The position numbers were made by a program, and so were the translations under genes. A DNA stretch of 64,000 nt, taken from positions 9,691,001 through 9,755,000 of the forward strand of contig JAWHQI010000028.1 in assembly GCA_033032865.1 (NCBI GenBank), read 5' to 3'. This stretch comes from Dactylorhiza incarnata. Lineage: Eukaryota; Streptophyta; Magnoliopsida; Asparagales; Orchidaceae. The notes below the pieces were generated by a model, which saw only the letters and a program-made list of their open reading frames with translations, did no database searches and had not been told where the DNA came from. Of the stretch, positions 33,544-45,889 are shown one piece after another; positions within the stretch are counted from its first letter, which is position 1; every line of letters starts with the position of its first letter.

Positions 33544-36168
33544 ATGCGGGATGTCATTAGGGCAAATGAAATAAAACTCCTGTATGTGGGGATTATTTAC
33601 CCAATATCGAATAGTACGTGGGTGAGCCTCGTACAAGTCGTGCCAAAGAAGGGTGGTTTAAAGGTTGTGGCCAACCAGAACAACGAATTGATCCCAACCC
33701 ATACTGTTACAGGTTGGTGGGTGTGCATCGACTACCGAAAATTAAATGATGCCATCCGAAAGGACCACTTCCCATTGTTGTTTACTAATCAAATCCTGGA
33801 GCGACCTTCAGGTCATCCATACAATTGTTTTCTCAATGGTCTATCAGGGTTTTTCCAAATTCCTATCTCTCCCAAAGACCAGGAGAAAACAACTTTTATG
33901 TGCCCCTTTGGTACCTTCGCAAGTCGAAGGATGCCATTTGGCCTCTATAATATGGTAGCTACATTCCAACGATGTATGATGGCCATCTTTGGCTAGCTCG
34001 TAGAAGACATTATGGAAGTCTTTATGGACGACTTCTCCGTATTTGGGTGCTCCTTTTAGAATTGCCTACATAATTTAGATTGAGTCCCCTAAAGATGCGA
34101 AGATACAAACCTAGTTTAAAACTGGGAAAAGTGTAATTTTATAGTCTGGGAAGGTTTGGTCCTCATCCACAAGATTTCCACCAAGGGGATGGAGGTCGAT
34201 AAGGCCAAAGTAGAAATTATTGAAAAACTTTCCGCACCATCAAACATAAAATCCATTAGAAGTTTTCTAGGCCACGCAAGTTTTTACCGTCAGTTTATTC
34301 AAAACTTTTCAAAAATTTCAAAACGCTAACACACCTCCTGGAGAAGGATTCCCTTTTCATTTTTGATCACGCTTGCGTAGAGGCATTTAATTTTATAAAA
34401 GAAAAACTTATCAATTCTCCCATTCTGGTGGCGCCAGATTGGTCCCTTCCGTTTGAAATAATGTGCGATATCGTGGTAGGAGCCATACTAGGCCAAAGCG
34501 TTAAAAAATATATCCTATCTATTACGCTTCTCGGACACTCACAACCGCACATGTTAATTACACTACAACGGAAAAGGAACTTCTTGCTGTCGTATTTGCC
34601 TTCGATAAGTTCAGGCCCTACGTCGCGCTTTCTAATGTGATAGTTTTCACTAACCACTCTGCCCTCAAATATTTATTAGCTAAGTTAGATGCCAAGCCCC
34701 GCTTGCTTTGATGGATCCTCCTACTGCAAGTGTTCGACTTAAAGATCCGGGACAAGAAGGGGATGAGAATTTGGCAGCCAACCACCTCTCTTGTTTAAAG
34801 AACCCCATCGTGGAAGTGCTCGTCGAGCCCGACATAGACGATAGATTTCCCAAGGAGCACCTCTTAATTATTTCTAATTTAAAAAATTCTCCCACCCCTT
34901 GGTTCACAGAATATGCAAACTATCTAGATGTACAGGTCCTTCCATAAGATTTTTTGACCCAGCAAAAGAAGAAATTCTTTTCTGATTTGAAAAACTACTT
35001 TTGGGAGGACCCTATACTCTTTTGTATTTATGCGGACCAAATAGTGCGGAGATGTATTTCAAGTGAGGAGGGTGCATAAATTCTGCATCACTGCCACAAG
35101 GGGCCGTCTAGTGGGCTTTATCAAGAGAACATGATCACGCGGAAGGCACTAGAGGCGGGCTTTTATTGGCCTAGTCTCTTTAAAGATGCTCACAATTTTG
35201 TGAGTAAATGCGATAGCTGCCAGCGGTCGGGTAACATCTCTCGTCGTGACGAGATGACCCAAAAATATTTTTTTGAGTGCAAGAACTTCGACCTATGGGG
35301 CATAGACTTCATAGGCCCCCTACCTTCTTCATCTAATAATTGCTATATTTTAGTGGCGGTCGACTATGAATCTAGGTGGGCGAAAGCGCAAGCTCTCCTC
35401 ACTAATGATGCAAGAGTCGTCGTATAATTTTCTCGCTTCGGCATGCCCCGCGCAATAGTATGTGATGGGGGTATGCATTTCTGCAATGCCCAATTTACAA
35501 AAATCTTATCTAAGTACGGCGTTACACACAAACTCGCCACCGCCGATCACCCCCAAACAAGCGGCCAAGTCGAGGTAGTGAATCGAGAAATTAAACGCCT
35601 TCTAGAAAAAACAATTTGATTAAATAGGAAAGATTGGTACATAAAACTCGACAGCCCGATGTGGGCGTATCGTACGGCATATAAGACCACCATCGGTTGT
35701 ACGCCACATCGATTAGTCTATGACAAAGCGTGCCATATTTCGGTAGAGTTAAAGCACCGCGCCTTTTGGGCTCTAAAATTTTTAAACCTCGATTCGAACT
35801 TAGCCTCCGAATGTCAAAAATTTCACCTAAATGAACTCGATGAATGGCATGCGAATGCTTATGAGAGTAATAAATTTTATAAGGAGCGTTCTATGTTCTA
35901 CCACGATCGAAAAATAAAATTTCCAAAAACTTTTATGCCGGGCGATCTTGTCCTTCTTTATTACTCACGCATCAAGCTTTTTTCAGGTAAGTTAAAATCT
36001 CGCTGGTCCAGCCCCTTTAAAGTTAAAGAAGTTTGGTCATATGGGACCATTCTTATCTCCCACCCCGAAAAAGGCTCATTTAAAGTAAACGACCACCGTT
36101 TAAAACTTTACCTTGCGGGCGATCCAGTGGACAAAAATATCGAATCTTTAACCCTCCCCAACTTATAA
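33544..36168 (+). pseudogene. pol: Athila F pol: reverse transcriptase, RNase H, integrase
   Basis: RT begins around WVSLVQVVPKKGG and has CIDYRKLNDAIRKDHFPL, GFFQIPISPKDQEKTTF and PFGTFASRRMPFG (to 33993). A stop at 33994 precedes the active-site block FMDDFSVFG (about 34021-34047). RNase H (about 34370-34710) is shifted among frames. Integrase runs from the zinc region (ILHHCHKG then CDSCQRSGN, 35080-35240) to the core: GIDFIGPLP, CDGGMHF and GQVEVVNRE, so all three acidic catalytic residues are present. The C-terminus (WAYRTAYKTTIGCTPHRLVY to 36168) is open. RT and integrase share one frame apart from RNase H; stops lie at 34945, 35077, 35425 and 35617. Confidence 0.92.
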
Positions 36169-37684
36169 TCTCACCACGCCGAATTAGTTAAGCTACGCGA
36201 CGGTAAACAAAGTGCTTATGGGAGGCACCCAATATCAATCTAATATTTTATTTTACTTAGTTTCTTATACTTGTTTTTGCAGGATTACTTGCGGCCTCCC
36301 CGACCTCAATTTAGGGAAGCTTTTTTGCTCCCCCTTCTTCCTTTTTGTACAAACCGCATTTTCAATTAACTTTGCTAGCTTCGTCATACTTAAATTACAA
36401 CATTGGGGACAATGTTGGGTTTTAAGTATGGGGGTGTTTTCCTATTTTCATTTCAAATTTATGTGCAAAACAAAAATTTGCAAAACCAAAAAATTTTCAA
36501 AAATAGTCTATTTCGTAAAAGAAAAACCCAAAACAATTTTATCAAACCCAAATTTTTAACAAAAATAGTTTTAAAAATATGTGAAAAAACCAAAAAAATT
36601 ATAAAACCCCAAAATTCTCCAAAAATAAGTTTATTTCGTAGTAAAAAAAATTAAAACACCAAAAATATAACAAAACCCTACGTTTATTTTTTTCCAAGCA
36701 CCTAGTTTCGATAGTATCTATTTGTGGATTTTCATAATTTTTAATTTTCTAGCCATTTGTTCATCATAGGTAGATAGATCTAAACATCTAGGGTTAAGTT
36801 TTAAAGAATATTTTGTGTTTCTAATTTAAATAGAGGCTTTGTTTTCAAGCACTACATCTGAATTATCTAAAATAGAGGCATGTGTATTATGTTAGAAAAA
36901 CAACCTTAGACCTCAATTTTCTCTACTTTATGCCTTTAGGAATTTAGGAACATTCAAATTACTAAGGTTACTATCAAAATTTTTTTTATTACTCTAGTAT
37001 TTCTCTTGAAAACCCCCTTGTATGCACCCATTTAGCATGGCAAAAAAATAGAATAAGAAATTTTTAAAAAGATCTTATGTCAACGGGAATAAGACTTCAT
37101 TCCGTAAACATAGGCACCAAATAAAAATTTAAAAGATCTTATGTCAATGGGAATAAGATTTCATTCCGTAAACAAAAGCATTTGGTTAGTTGAAAAAATA
37201 ATTTCCCTCATAAACCATGGTGGGTGCCAAAGAAAAATAAAAAGTAGGGGTGAGAGAATAAAATTCATCACCCCTAATTAAAGTACTCTTCTTTTTGCCA
37301 AAGCTTTTTACCCCTTTTCCCCTAGCCAATTTATTGTACCTAGACTTAATTCAAAAATCTTTTTGAGAGCATAATTAGTAACTTGTAATATTTCCTTCGC
37401 ATTTCTTTAAAGCAAAGGTTATTATAATTTTGATCTAAGCTTATTTACTAATGATTGCAATTTTGCTTGCTATTTAATTATCTTAAGAAGTCTTATGGCT
37501 AAGACATTTCCCCTACTTAAATCCCTTGCATAATTTAGGACTTAACTGTTATACTTCGGATTTTTATTTTTCAGTACCTCTTTTGATTAAAATGATAGCC
37601 TAAAATTAAAACTTATTATAATTCTGTACGAATATCTATCTTACTTTTGCTCTAGAATAGCAAAAACTTAAATATGGGGGTATT
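36169..37684 (+). promoter_or_regulatory. Athila F 3' non-coding region and polypurine tract
   Basis: No gene is recognised, and the 115-codon frame at 36212 has no family features. Notable are a perfect 16-base inverted repeat ACATTGGGGACAATGT (36400-36415) followed by AAGTATGGGGGTG, two near-identical blocks of about 47 bases (37072-37118 and 37134-37180), and the purine tract AATATGGGGGTATT (37671-37684) just before the LTR. Confidence 0.7.
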
Positions 37685-39728
37685 TGATGAGTAGTAAATT
37701 ATACATATTTTTAGTATAGTTCTTAGTATAGTTTTAATTAATATTGTGAATTTTCTATGTAAATTAATGAATAAATTTCTTTTTTAATTATTTCCTTACT
37801 AACTTAGCTTTATTTTTTTATTTGCAGTTTTTTGGAAATTTTTGTTAGGACATGCCATCAGTCACGTGACCAAGGGCGTGTAAACATAAATTGTTATCTC
37901 GAAGATCCATACCAATTTTGGGGCAATCTCGAAGAATTTGTGAAGTCACGCCCGTGTCAAAGTCACGCCCGTGTCAAAGAAAGTCACGCCCGTGTTCCTC
38001 AACTCCTGTAGAAGGCCAACTATTTCGATTTCTACGGCACGCCCAGGTCATGCCCAAGGTCACGTCCGTTACACTGCCAGCCATGCCCGTGTGTAGCCTT
38101 TTTTCAATCAACCCTTCCAGATCCATCCAAAAGAGAAACTGTTCTAATCACTTCAACCACCCCCGGTCACGCCCTCGGTCACGACCATGACTAAGGGCGT
38201 GTAATTCTAAAATTTTCCCTATAAATAGAGGGGCTCGGTTGAAGCTTAGTAGGAAGTTTTAGTGAGTGATTTTGAGTGTTTGTGAGATATTTTTGTGCAT
38301 TTTCCTTTTCTTCTATTAAGTTTTTATGTTTTTTTAATTTTCTCTCTCCTAGTCTAGTTGTAATCATTATTTTGGAAAAGAAATAGTTTATTCTCTCATT
38401 TTGTTCTTCTTATCCTTATGTTGGAATGTGTGAGTATTTGATTTTAATTTTTCTTTTCTTTTAATTTAGTTTCTCTTTATTATGGTGTGTGTGTACAATT
38501 TTTGTTTTTATTTTCTTTTAACATAGTTTTTTTATGTTAGTGTGTGTGAGTGTATGAGCTTTAGATTTTATTGCATTGTAACTTAGTTTTCTTTAAAGTA
38601 GAGTGCGCGGGTGTATGTGAATAGTTTTTATGCTTTCTTTTGTTTCAAAGTAGAGTGTGTGTGTGTGTGTGTGTATGAGAATGGTTTTTACGCTTTCTTT
38701 CATTTCAAAGTAGAGTGCGTGTGTGTATGAGATAGTTTTACTTTTTTTGTAACTTACTTTTAATTTAAAGTAGAGTGCATGAGTGTGATTTATTACTTGT
38801 CATTTAAATTACTATAGAGTGTGTGAGTTTTCAATTTACTGTGTCTTTTATTATCTTTCTTTATTTTCCTTTTTTGCTAAACGCACTTAGAATCACTTAA
38901 AATATTATCATGTACTTTTTCATCACTAAAGTCATCCCCATTCTGATGAGTGGCTAATCTCCTTTAGCGCGCGATGTCGAAGAGCATTGGGACAATTAAA
39001 TGGTTTTCTATAATAAAAAAGATCTCTTTCTTTTCTAAACAAAATTAACGAGCTTAAGATTTACCCAAGAAAAACGTTGAGTGGAACCATATAATCGATG
39101 TGTGGTTTTCATTTCTGTTTTCATATACTAGTTAGTTGAGAGGGTCGTGCATACAGATCGATCACTCATGGGTAAAGAGAATTGAGATCTACCCTTGAGA
39201 GAGCATGAGGTAAGTCTCTTGAATTGGAATAAAAACCCAATAGCGGGGTTCACTACATAAAGCGAGTATTAAGGAAATTCGATTAAAGAATGAGAGTTCG
39301 GTCAAATATTCTTAATCTCAGGTGGGCATACCCTCGAGAGAGGTGCCTTCATACTAGTGGAACCTCCACGGCCAAGCCGTTCGAACTAATTGAAAAATCA
39401 GATGTTTTACTTCTAAAAAAGTTATTTTCATCTCAAGGTAGTTCGACATCAGACGCTATCCTTATCATCATTTTCAAAACTATAGTTATACTTTTATTAT
39501 CACTCTTTAAAAGTAAAAGAAATCAACTCAAAAACTCATTCTGATAAAATAATAGTTCGTTCCTTATAAGTAGAAATAATCAACACGATCCGTAGAAAAG
39601 TATGACCTTGATATTTGCTAGAAATATCCTATACTATACACGATAAGGTATACTTGCCTTTATCAAATATTGGTTTGGATAAAATTTAATCAAAAGCTTT
39701 AAAAAGAACTCTAATTTAAAAGCCATCA
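37685..39728 (+). repeat. 3' LTR of Athila F (2044 bp)
   Basis: TGATGAGTAG to AAAGCCATCA. It has the motif array GTCACGCCCGTG (about 37940-38200), TATAAATAG (38220-38228) followed by AGGGGCTCGG, GT-rich degenerate repeats (38420-38830) and a GT run (38659-38675). Confidence 0.93.
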
Positions 39729-40746
39729 AATATCATGCGCATGGTCTAAATTGCCTATGCACAAAGAAAACCGCACAATCGTGCGATTTGTCCAATCTAC
39801 AAACCACCCGTGAGATTATCTTGACACACAATCGAACAGATTGTGCGAGAAGAAAATGCACGAGCGAACACAGGACACTGATTATTAGGCAAAAAGTTGT
39901 GTTGTGTAGAAGGTTTCTTGGGCGCGATCGGATGGTTGTGCGAGAAGTAAAATGCACGACCGTGCGTGAGCAACAACATTTCACAAAAATAACAGATCCC
40001 GCTTGTGTCGCGCAAACGGACCGATGCAAATAGTTGCTGGCATGTGCAGAATTGCCAAGCACAAAAGTGAAGAAAATGAGGAAAGCAATACACTCTCCAC
40101 GAGAATTATTAAGCGTGCAATTGCATACCACAACTGGCTAAAAGCGGACTTCAAGTTAAAACTAAGATTAGGTGAAATATGAGTGACAACAAACAAAAAG
40201 TGAAGTGCTTGAGTGTGAAAACGAGCCCAGATGAGTACGATTATAAATATTAGACTCATCACACCCCAAGACTTAACCATTTGCTCGTCCTGAGCAAATA
40301 ATCCCTCAAGTGGACAAGAAAATGTTACAAAATTACTGAAATAAAAGATTCTAGCATGCTATGAAATAGTGTACGTGAGTGGGCACATAAAATGGTTATC
40401 CCCCGGACTTAAGCTAAAAAATCTAACACAATATATAACCATGATATTCAAAATAAAGGCTAGGGGAAGAGAGTACCTAATTCTCAATACGTGAGCTTAC
40501 CAGAAGACGCATGTAAATCCAGGGCAAACCCATAGCATCCGACATCCAAAATTGAAAACCTGCACGGGTGAGCTCCGCCAAAACAAAATAAAATAGACAA
40601 CAAAAATGAAATACAACTAACTAAACCAAACTAGGTAAAATAAATAAAAATGCAGGAAAAAGTAAGATAACTACTGGGGTTATTATCCTCCCAGCACGAG
40701 TTATTCGGATCTTTAAGAGTTCAAGATGATGGGAGTATGGATGGAG
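39729..40746 (-). mobile_element. Fragment K of a non-autonomous Athila-like element (LTR part plus 3' interior)
   Basis: On the minus strand the LTR begins TGATGAGTCTAATATTT at 40261, after a purine tract GTCTTGGGGTG (40272-40262). It runs to 39729, where Athila F starts. The interior 40262-40746 is the reverse-strand relative of 51770-52150 and of the purine-tract region of J (around 53461-53488). The LTR contains repeated GTGCGAGAAG and CGCACAATCGTGCGA words (39755-40010). No coding frame is supported. Copia H begins at 40747. Confidence 0.75.
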
Positions 40747-41728
40747 TGTTAAACTATTTAGAGGTCCGAAGTGAAGTAAAAAATGCGGAACACTTCACAC
40801 AATCCACAAGCATGACAATCAATGACAATGGCAAAGACAGAATAGTGCTCTTGTTATTTTCTATCTCTTTACAAATCGAGACATACATGGCGAGACATGA
40901 TTCATAAGAATCACGAAGGAGAGAAGCACAAGACACAAAAAACAACTCGCCAGCGAACTGTCAAGGCAGAGTCCGCCAGACCGCTCGAACAGGAAAGCCA
41001 CACGGTTAACTCTGAGACCGCACGAACACTTGACAAAGAACTGCTTCCTACTGCAGTCCGCAACTCAAGACTGCCTGATCACTTAAGAATGGCTAATCAA
41101 CTGAGTCCGTTGCACAGTCCAAGAACACCTTAACAGAGTCCGCCCAGACAAACTGCTGCCGGACTGGTTTATTCAATGCTGGAAGAAAGGAGAATGCTGA
41201 CGGAAACTGCAAGTCGTTAACCTGCGAACAAACAAACTGGTCAGACAAAATGCAAACCGCGCAACCTTAAAATGAGACCGCACAATCAAGCCAACTTTGG
41301 TTCTTACAGTACTCAATTATTTATGGCAACCTCGGCACCCCTATTTATTGGCGAACAAACGGATGTCGTCACCACCCCGAGGGATATGGTCACCTTCCTT
41401 ATCGAAGCACGCGGTCTCTTCAAGACCTTATTATAACTAAGGCACAACTATCTGGGATGGACAGCTCGCCAAGACAACTAGGTTGTACGAGACCGCAGTA
41501 GCGACCTCAGTACAGACCGCCTGGTCTACACCGGAACAAAAGATACTTGGGCAGAACAGGCAGACCGAACACATGCCGCCAACACCAGAGACACGCGACC
41601 CCACCAGCTAGGTCGCCACACCGAGCTCGCGGCTTCCAGAGGTAAACTGCCAGACAGGCCGCACGGTCTCTGCAGTCTCCAAGAACAGACCGCCCAGATA
41701 AAACCACTTCCACTTCAAAAATTTAACA
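40747..41728 (-). repeat. 3' LTR of copia H (982 bp)
   Basis: On the element strand it runs TGTTAAATTTTTG to CTCTAAATAGTTTAACA, with matching 7-base termini TGTTAAA/TTTAACA. TATA-like CAATAAATAG lies at 41350-41341. At least eight GCGGTCT/GCGGTC words occur on the element strand, including several upstream of that box (41480-41700). Confidence 0.9.
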
Positions 41729-41740
41729 CTCCCCCTTGAA
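41729..41740 (-). other. Polypurine tract of copia H
   Basis: The minus strand reads TTCAAGGGGGAG directly before the TG of the LTR; it primes plus-strand DNA synthesis. Confidence 0.9.
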
Positions 41741-41794
41741 GTAGGAAGTGGAAGTCACCCCAAGTAATCTCCTCAACCGTGTAAATGGTTCCTT

Positions 41795-44700
41795 TTACAA
41801 CGACTTTGTAAATATGTTAGCAATGTTGTCCTTGCTCTGCACATGCTCCACAATCAGAGATCCCTCCAACACTATCTCCCGAATGAAATGATGTTGATTC
41901 TCTCTATGCTTCGTACGTGCGTGACAAAATAGATTGTTCACCAGTTTGAGGGCTCTCTCATTATCACCACGCAGCAGAGTAGGACCAAGCACCTCCCTAT
42001 GAATGTCTTCCACAAGCCTCCTAAGCCATATGGCTTCTTAAGCTGCCAAAGCCAAAGCTTTATATTCCGCTTCTGTGGTAGAGACAGACACAGAAACCTG
42101 CTTCTTGTTGCACCATGATATAGCTGTAAATCCTGTCATAAAGACGTATCCAGAAGTCGATCTCCGATCATCTAAATCTCCTCCATAATCAGCATCCATG
42201 TATCCGTACAAGCAAAAGCCTGAGTCCTTCCCGTAGAAGAGACCCAAATCAGAGGTGGTCTTAATATACTTCAAAATGCTCCTTGCCTCCACAAGATGAG
42301 GCTTCCGTGGCTCTGCCATATACCGACTCACTCGGCCAACCGCAAAAGCAATATCCGGCCTCATGATCGTCAAATATATCAGACTTCCCACCAAAGCCCG
42401 GAACACCAAAGGATTTGAAAGAACTTTTCCCTCATCACGTCGAAGATGAATACCAATCTCCAGTGGAGTAGAGTTGCTCTTCCCCCCTTCCATGCCAAAT
42501 CTCTTCACAATCCGATCTGCATAGCCCTTCTGGGAAACAAGCATACTACCCTCTTTCCTCTCCACTTCGAGTCCAAGGAAATGGTGGAGCTCACCCAAGT
42601 CCTTCATCTCAAATCTGTTAGCTAGCTCAGCACGAAGCATAGCTACCTCCACTTCCGAATTCCTGGTGACAATCACGTCGTCAACATATAACAGCACCAA
42701 GACCTGAAGCTACCCTATTTTCTTTACGAACAAGCTTGAATCAGAATCAGAGGCAAAGTATCAGCAGAACTAGAGGTATTCTGCAATCTTGCCATACCAC
42801 GCCTAAGGCGCCTGCTTTAATCCGTAAAGAGCCTTCTTAAGCTTGCAAACATAACTTGGGTGTTCTTCGGAAACATACCCAGGTGGCTAATCCATGAATA
42901 TGTCATTATCAATATCGCCATACAAGAAAGCATTCTTCACATCGAGTTGCCATATCTTCCACCCTTGGCAAGCAGCCAATGCGATCACCACTCGAACCAA
43001 AGTCATTTTGGCAATGGGACTAAAGGTTTCAACATAATCCTCCCCATACTTCTGAGAGAAACCTCGAGCTACAAGACGAGCCTTGTACCGCTCAATACTT
43101 ACATCCGCCTTCTTCTTCAGCTTGAAAAACCATTTGCAAGTCACTGGAGTAACTCCCTCAACCTTAGGCACCATGTCCCAAGTCTCATTCTTCCTGAGAG
43201 CAGCCATCTCTTCATCCATGGCTCCTTCCCACTCCTTGACTCCAACGGAGTTTTCATAGCAAGATGGCACTCTCTCATCTAGGGGACCTGCGAAGAAACA
43301 TGAGACAAAGCTCACCAAATTTCCCCCTGTATACCGATCTGGTGGAATGATAGTCCTCTTGTACCTCCTCAGAGCTTTGCTCTGAACCACCTCTACAACT
43401 ACTTGTTCTGAACTAGCTCTCCTTTCAGGTAAACTTGGAGCAACGCTCCTCCTGCTTCCAGAACCTGACGCACCTGACTTGGAGCTAGAAGCACCTGGAG
43501 CACCTGGAGAAACAGGCAACTCCATCAGAAACTCCTTTGTAGCTTCTTCAAGTCCACCATCTGTCCTGCTCCCTTGTAGCTCAACAGAAGAGCTACCCTG
43601 GTATGATGTCAACTCATCAAATACCACATCCCTTAAGACCATAGCTCTCTGTGTCTCTAGATCCATGCATCTCCAACCCTTCTTTCAGTTATCATAATCG
43701 ACAAAGACTAGCTTCCTTGCTTTCGCATCTAGCTTCATTCTGAGGGCATCAGGAACATGCACATAACAGGTAGGTCCGAACACTCGAAGGTGTTCCACCG
43801 AAGGCTTTTCCTTGAACATCAACTCATGAGGGGTCTACATGTTGATGGGACTTAGAGGCATCCAATTGATGACATAAGTTGCACAAGACATTCCCTCTGC
43901 CCAGAAGGACATTGGGATACTCTTGGCATGAAGCCAACATTTGCAGGTCTCCGTCAGATGATGGATCTTTCGCACTGCAATGCCATTCTGTTGTGGAGTG
44001 TGAGCACAAGAAAGATCTCTCCATTTGCCATGCTTCCTGCAGAAGTTAAAGAACACATTTGAGGAGAACTCCCCTCCATTGTTAGTTCTGAACTTCTTGA
44101 ACCGCGGGTTAAGATGACCTTTCACTAGCTCCTTGAACTCCACAAACTTTTCAAAGGCTTCTGACTTCTCCTTCAGAAAATATACCCATGTATATCTAGT
44201 GAAGTCATCAATCAAGACTAGCATATACCTGCTACCTCCAAGAATGACCGTTGCAATAGGTCCAAACAGATCACCATGAATACATTGCAATGGTGCTTTG
44301 CATCTGCTTTGTGATTTGTCAAATGGATGATGTTGAGCCTTACCATATTGGCAACCTGCACAAATGTGATCTTCACCGAAGGATGACAAACTAGGCAATC
44401 CTCTTACAAGGCCTCTTCCTGCCATAGCTTTCAACTTATCCATCCCAACATGTCCAAGTCTTTCATGCCAGATAACAACGCTATCATTAGTCCTCATTTT
44501 ATCAACATACGAACTTGTAGATATCACAAACAAGTCCTTCACCTGCTTTCCTACATGAGTGACATATGCCTTCACCAATGACACATTTCGAAGAAACTTC
44601 ACTTCTGTTGGACCAAACAGAACGTGATAGCCAGCATCAACAACATTAGTCACCGAGAAGAGGTTTTTCTTCATCCCCGTAACATGATAGACACTCTTCA

Positions 44701-44941
44701 ACGTGAGAGGACCTCTATCTCTGTTCAAAGAAACCATACCCTCCTTCTCAACTGCATGAACCGTATCATCAGCTGTAATGATATCATCATTACCTGAGTA
44801 TGCTTGCAATGAGGAGAACTTCAACTCATCCCTGGTGAGGTGATAACCACACCCAGAATCCATTATCCAATCATCCTGATAGTTGATGGAATCCAATGCA
44901 CGAACACAAGTGCCCGTCATGAAAGCACCTCCACCACCCAA
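41795..44941 (-). pseudogene. pol: Copia H pol: protease, integrase, RT, RNase H
   Basis: In minus-strand order: protease with WIMDSGCGYHLT; GAG-pre-integrase (WHERLGHVGMDKLKAM, CAGCQYGKAQHHPF); integrase core with IHGDLFGP; RT with KWFFKLKKKADVSIERYKARLVARG, WQLDVKNAFLYGD and YVDD (LLYVDDVIV); RNase H with DADYGGD and STTEAEYKALALA. The last part is KDNIANIFTKSL. All segments share one frame, with stops near 43834, 43667, 42886, 42703 and 42038. The second integrase Asp is Asn (AAC at 44083-44081) and the catalytic Glu is Val (GTG at 43975-43973). A Tork-like lineage is likely but not proven. Confidence 0.9.
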
Positions 44942-45711
44942 ACTACCTTCAGCAATGGAACCAGCCTCCTCCTTACCCGCAGCATGCCCTGACTGAAGAT
45001 TGACCTTGCAGTCTCTCTTATAATGACCAAGCTTGTTGCATTTAAAACATCTCAGTCCTTCCTTCTTCTTCCCTTCAGACTTAGGAGCATGACTCCTCTC
45101 TTGCTGATATGAAGTAGACGAACCATCGTTACCAGATGACTTCTTCTTCTTGTCTTAACGCTTCTTCTTTCCAGAAAAGAGAACCTCTTCTTCTCCCCTA
45201 GATACTGATATCCCTGCCATTTGCTTATCCAAACTCTCTTGCGATGTAAGTAAGTTCTCCAGCTCCAGCAATGATGGCTGATTGGCCCAGCATTGGACAT
45301 AAGTAACATAGGCCACATACTCCCTCCACAAGCCGCGGATTATGTGTCTCTTCAGCTTCGCTTCTGAGATAGGCTCATCTAGTTCCAATGCTGATATCTC
45401 TGCGCATAGGTTCTTCATCTTCAGGAAGAACGTTGAAATGGACAAGTCACCTTGAGTTTCTTTTGCAAACTCATTTTCCAAGAACTGTAGCCGAGCTACA
45501 TTCTTCTTATTGAACAAGCCATCCAAGGCTGGCCAAATTTCTACATCCAATGATGTGATCAAATAACTCTGGAATGATAGCTCACTTGAGATTGAACTCG
45601 GCCTTTGCATTTGTTCTCTTCCAAGCCTTCACGAGCTCAACATTCCCTTTAGCAGGAACAACAACTTCTCTTGCTTCTCCTCCGACTACTTCCGTAATGG
45701 TCAATTGGATT
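44942..45711 (-). pseudogene. gag: Copia H gag
   Basis: The copia Gag capsid region includes FLENEFAKETQGDLSISTFFLKMKN, cut here to a short motif: ELDEPISEAKLKRHIIRGL. It is followed by SLLELENLLTSQESLDKQM and a CCHC knuckle CFKCNKLGHYKRDC (45050-45009). The N-terminal part (45711-45611) reads in the same frame but with a stop near 45600. A stop also lies at 45157-45155 before the knuckle. It packages element RNA. Homology stops near 45711. Confidence 0.87.
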
Positions 45712-45889
45712 CACAATCATTACTATTAGCGACATTATGTATGTGATCTTTGGACCACTTTTGTTTCCTCCAAAATTGTTATTTTATTTTGTGAATCCTG
45801 TGGTAATATGAATTCATTACTATTTTGCTGAAATATTTTCTTAAGATTAATACTAGAAAAAAATGCGAATTCATTATTTTTTATTGGGT
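45712..45889 (+). other. AT-rich unassigned stretch
   Basis: Lies between the broken gag of H and the minisatellite. No gene, LTR edge or known repeat is recognised. Confidence 0.5.

Larger units (their letters stand above)
28937..39728 (+). mobile_element. Athila element F (Ty3/gypsy), nearly full length
   Basis: 5' LTR (start missing) 28937-30758, tRNA-Asp primer site, gag-protease 30944-33520, RT-RNase H-integrase 33544-36168, long 3' non-coding region, purine tract and 3' LTR 37685-39728. Gag resembles Athila E. All ORFs carry several stops and shifts. No envelope-like ORF, known from some Athila elements, is recognisable after integrase. Confidence 0.9.
40747..45711 (-). mobile_element. 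Copia element H (Ty1/copia, non-Sirevirus), 5' LTR missing
   Basis: On the minus strand: gag with zinc knuckle, protease, integrase, RT, RNase H, purine tract and 3' LTR 41728-40747. The five bases left of the LTR are TGGAG. Homology to gag ends near 45711, and no second LTR copy is present to the right, so the 5' end was lost. All coding pieces lie in one frame with a handful of stops. Confidence 0.88.
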
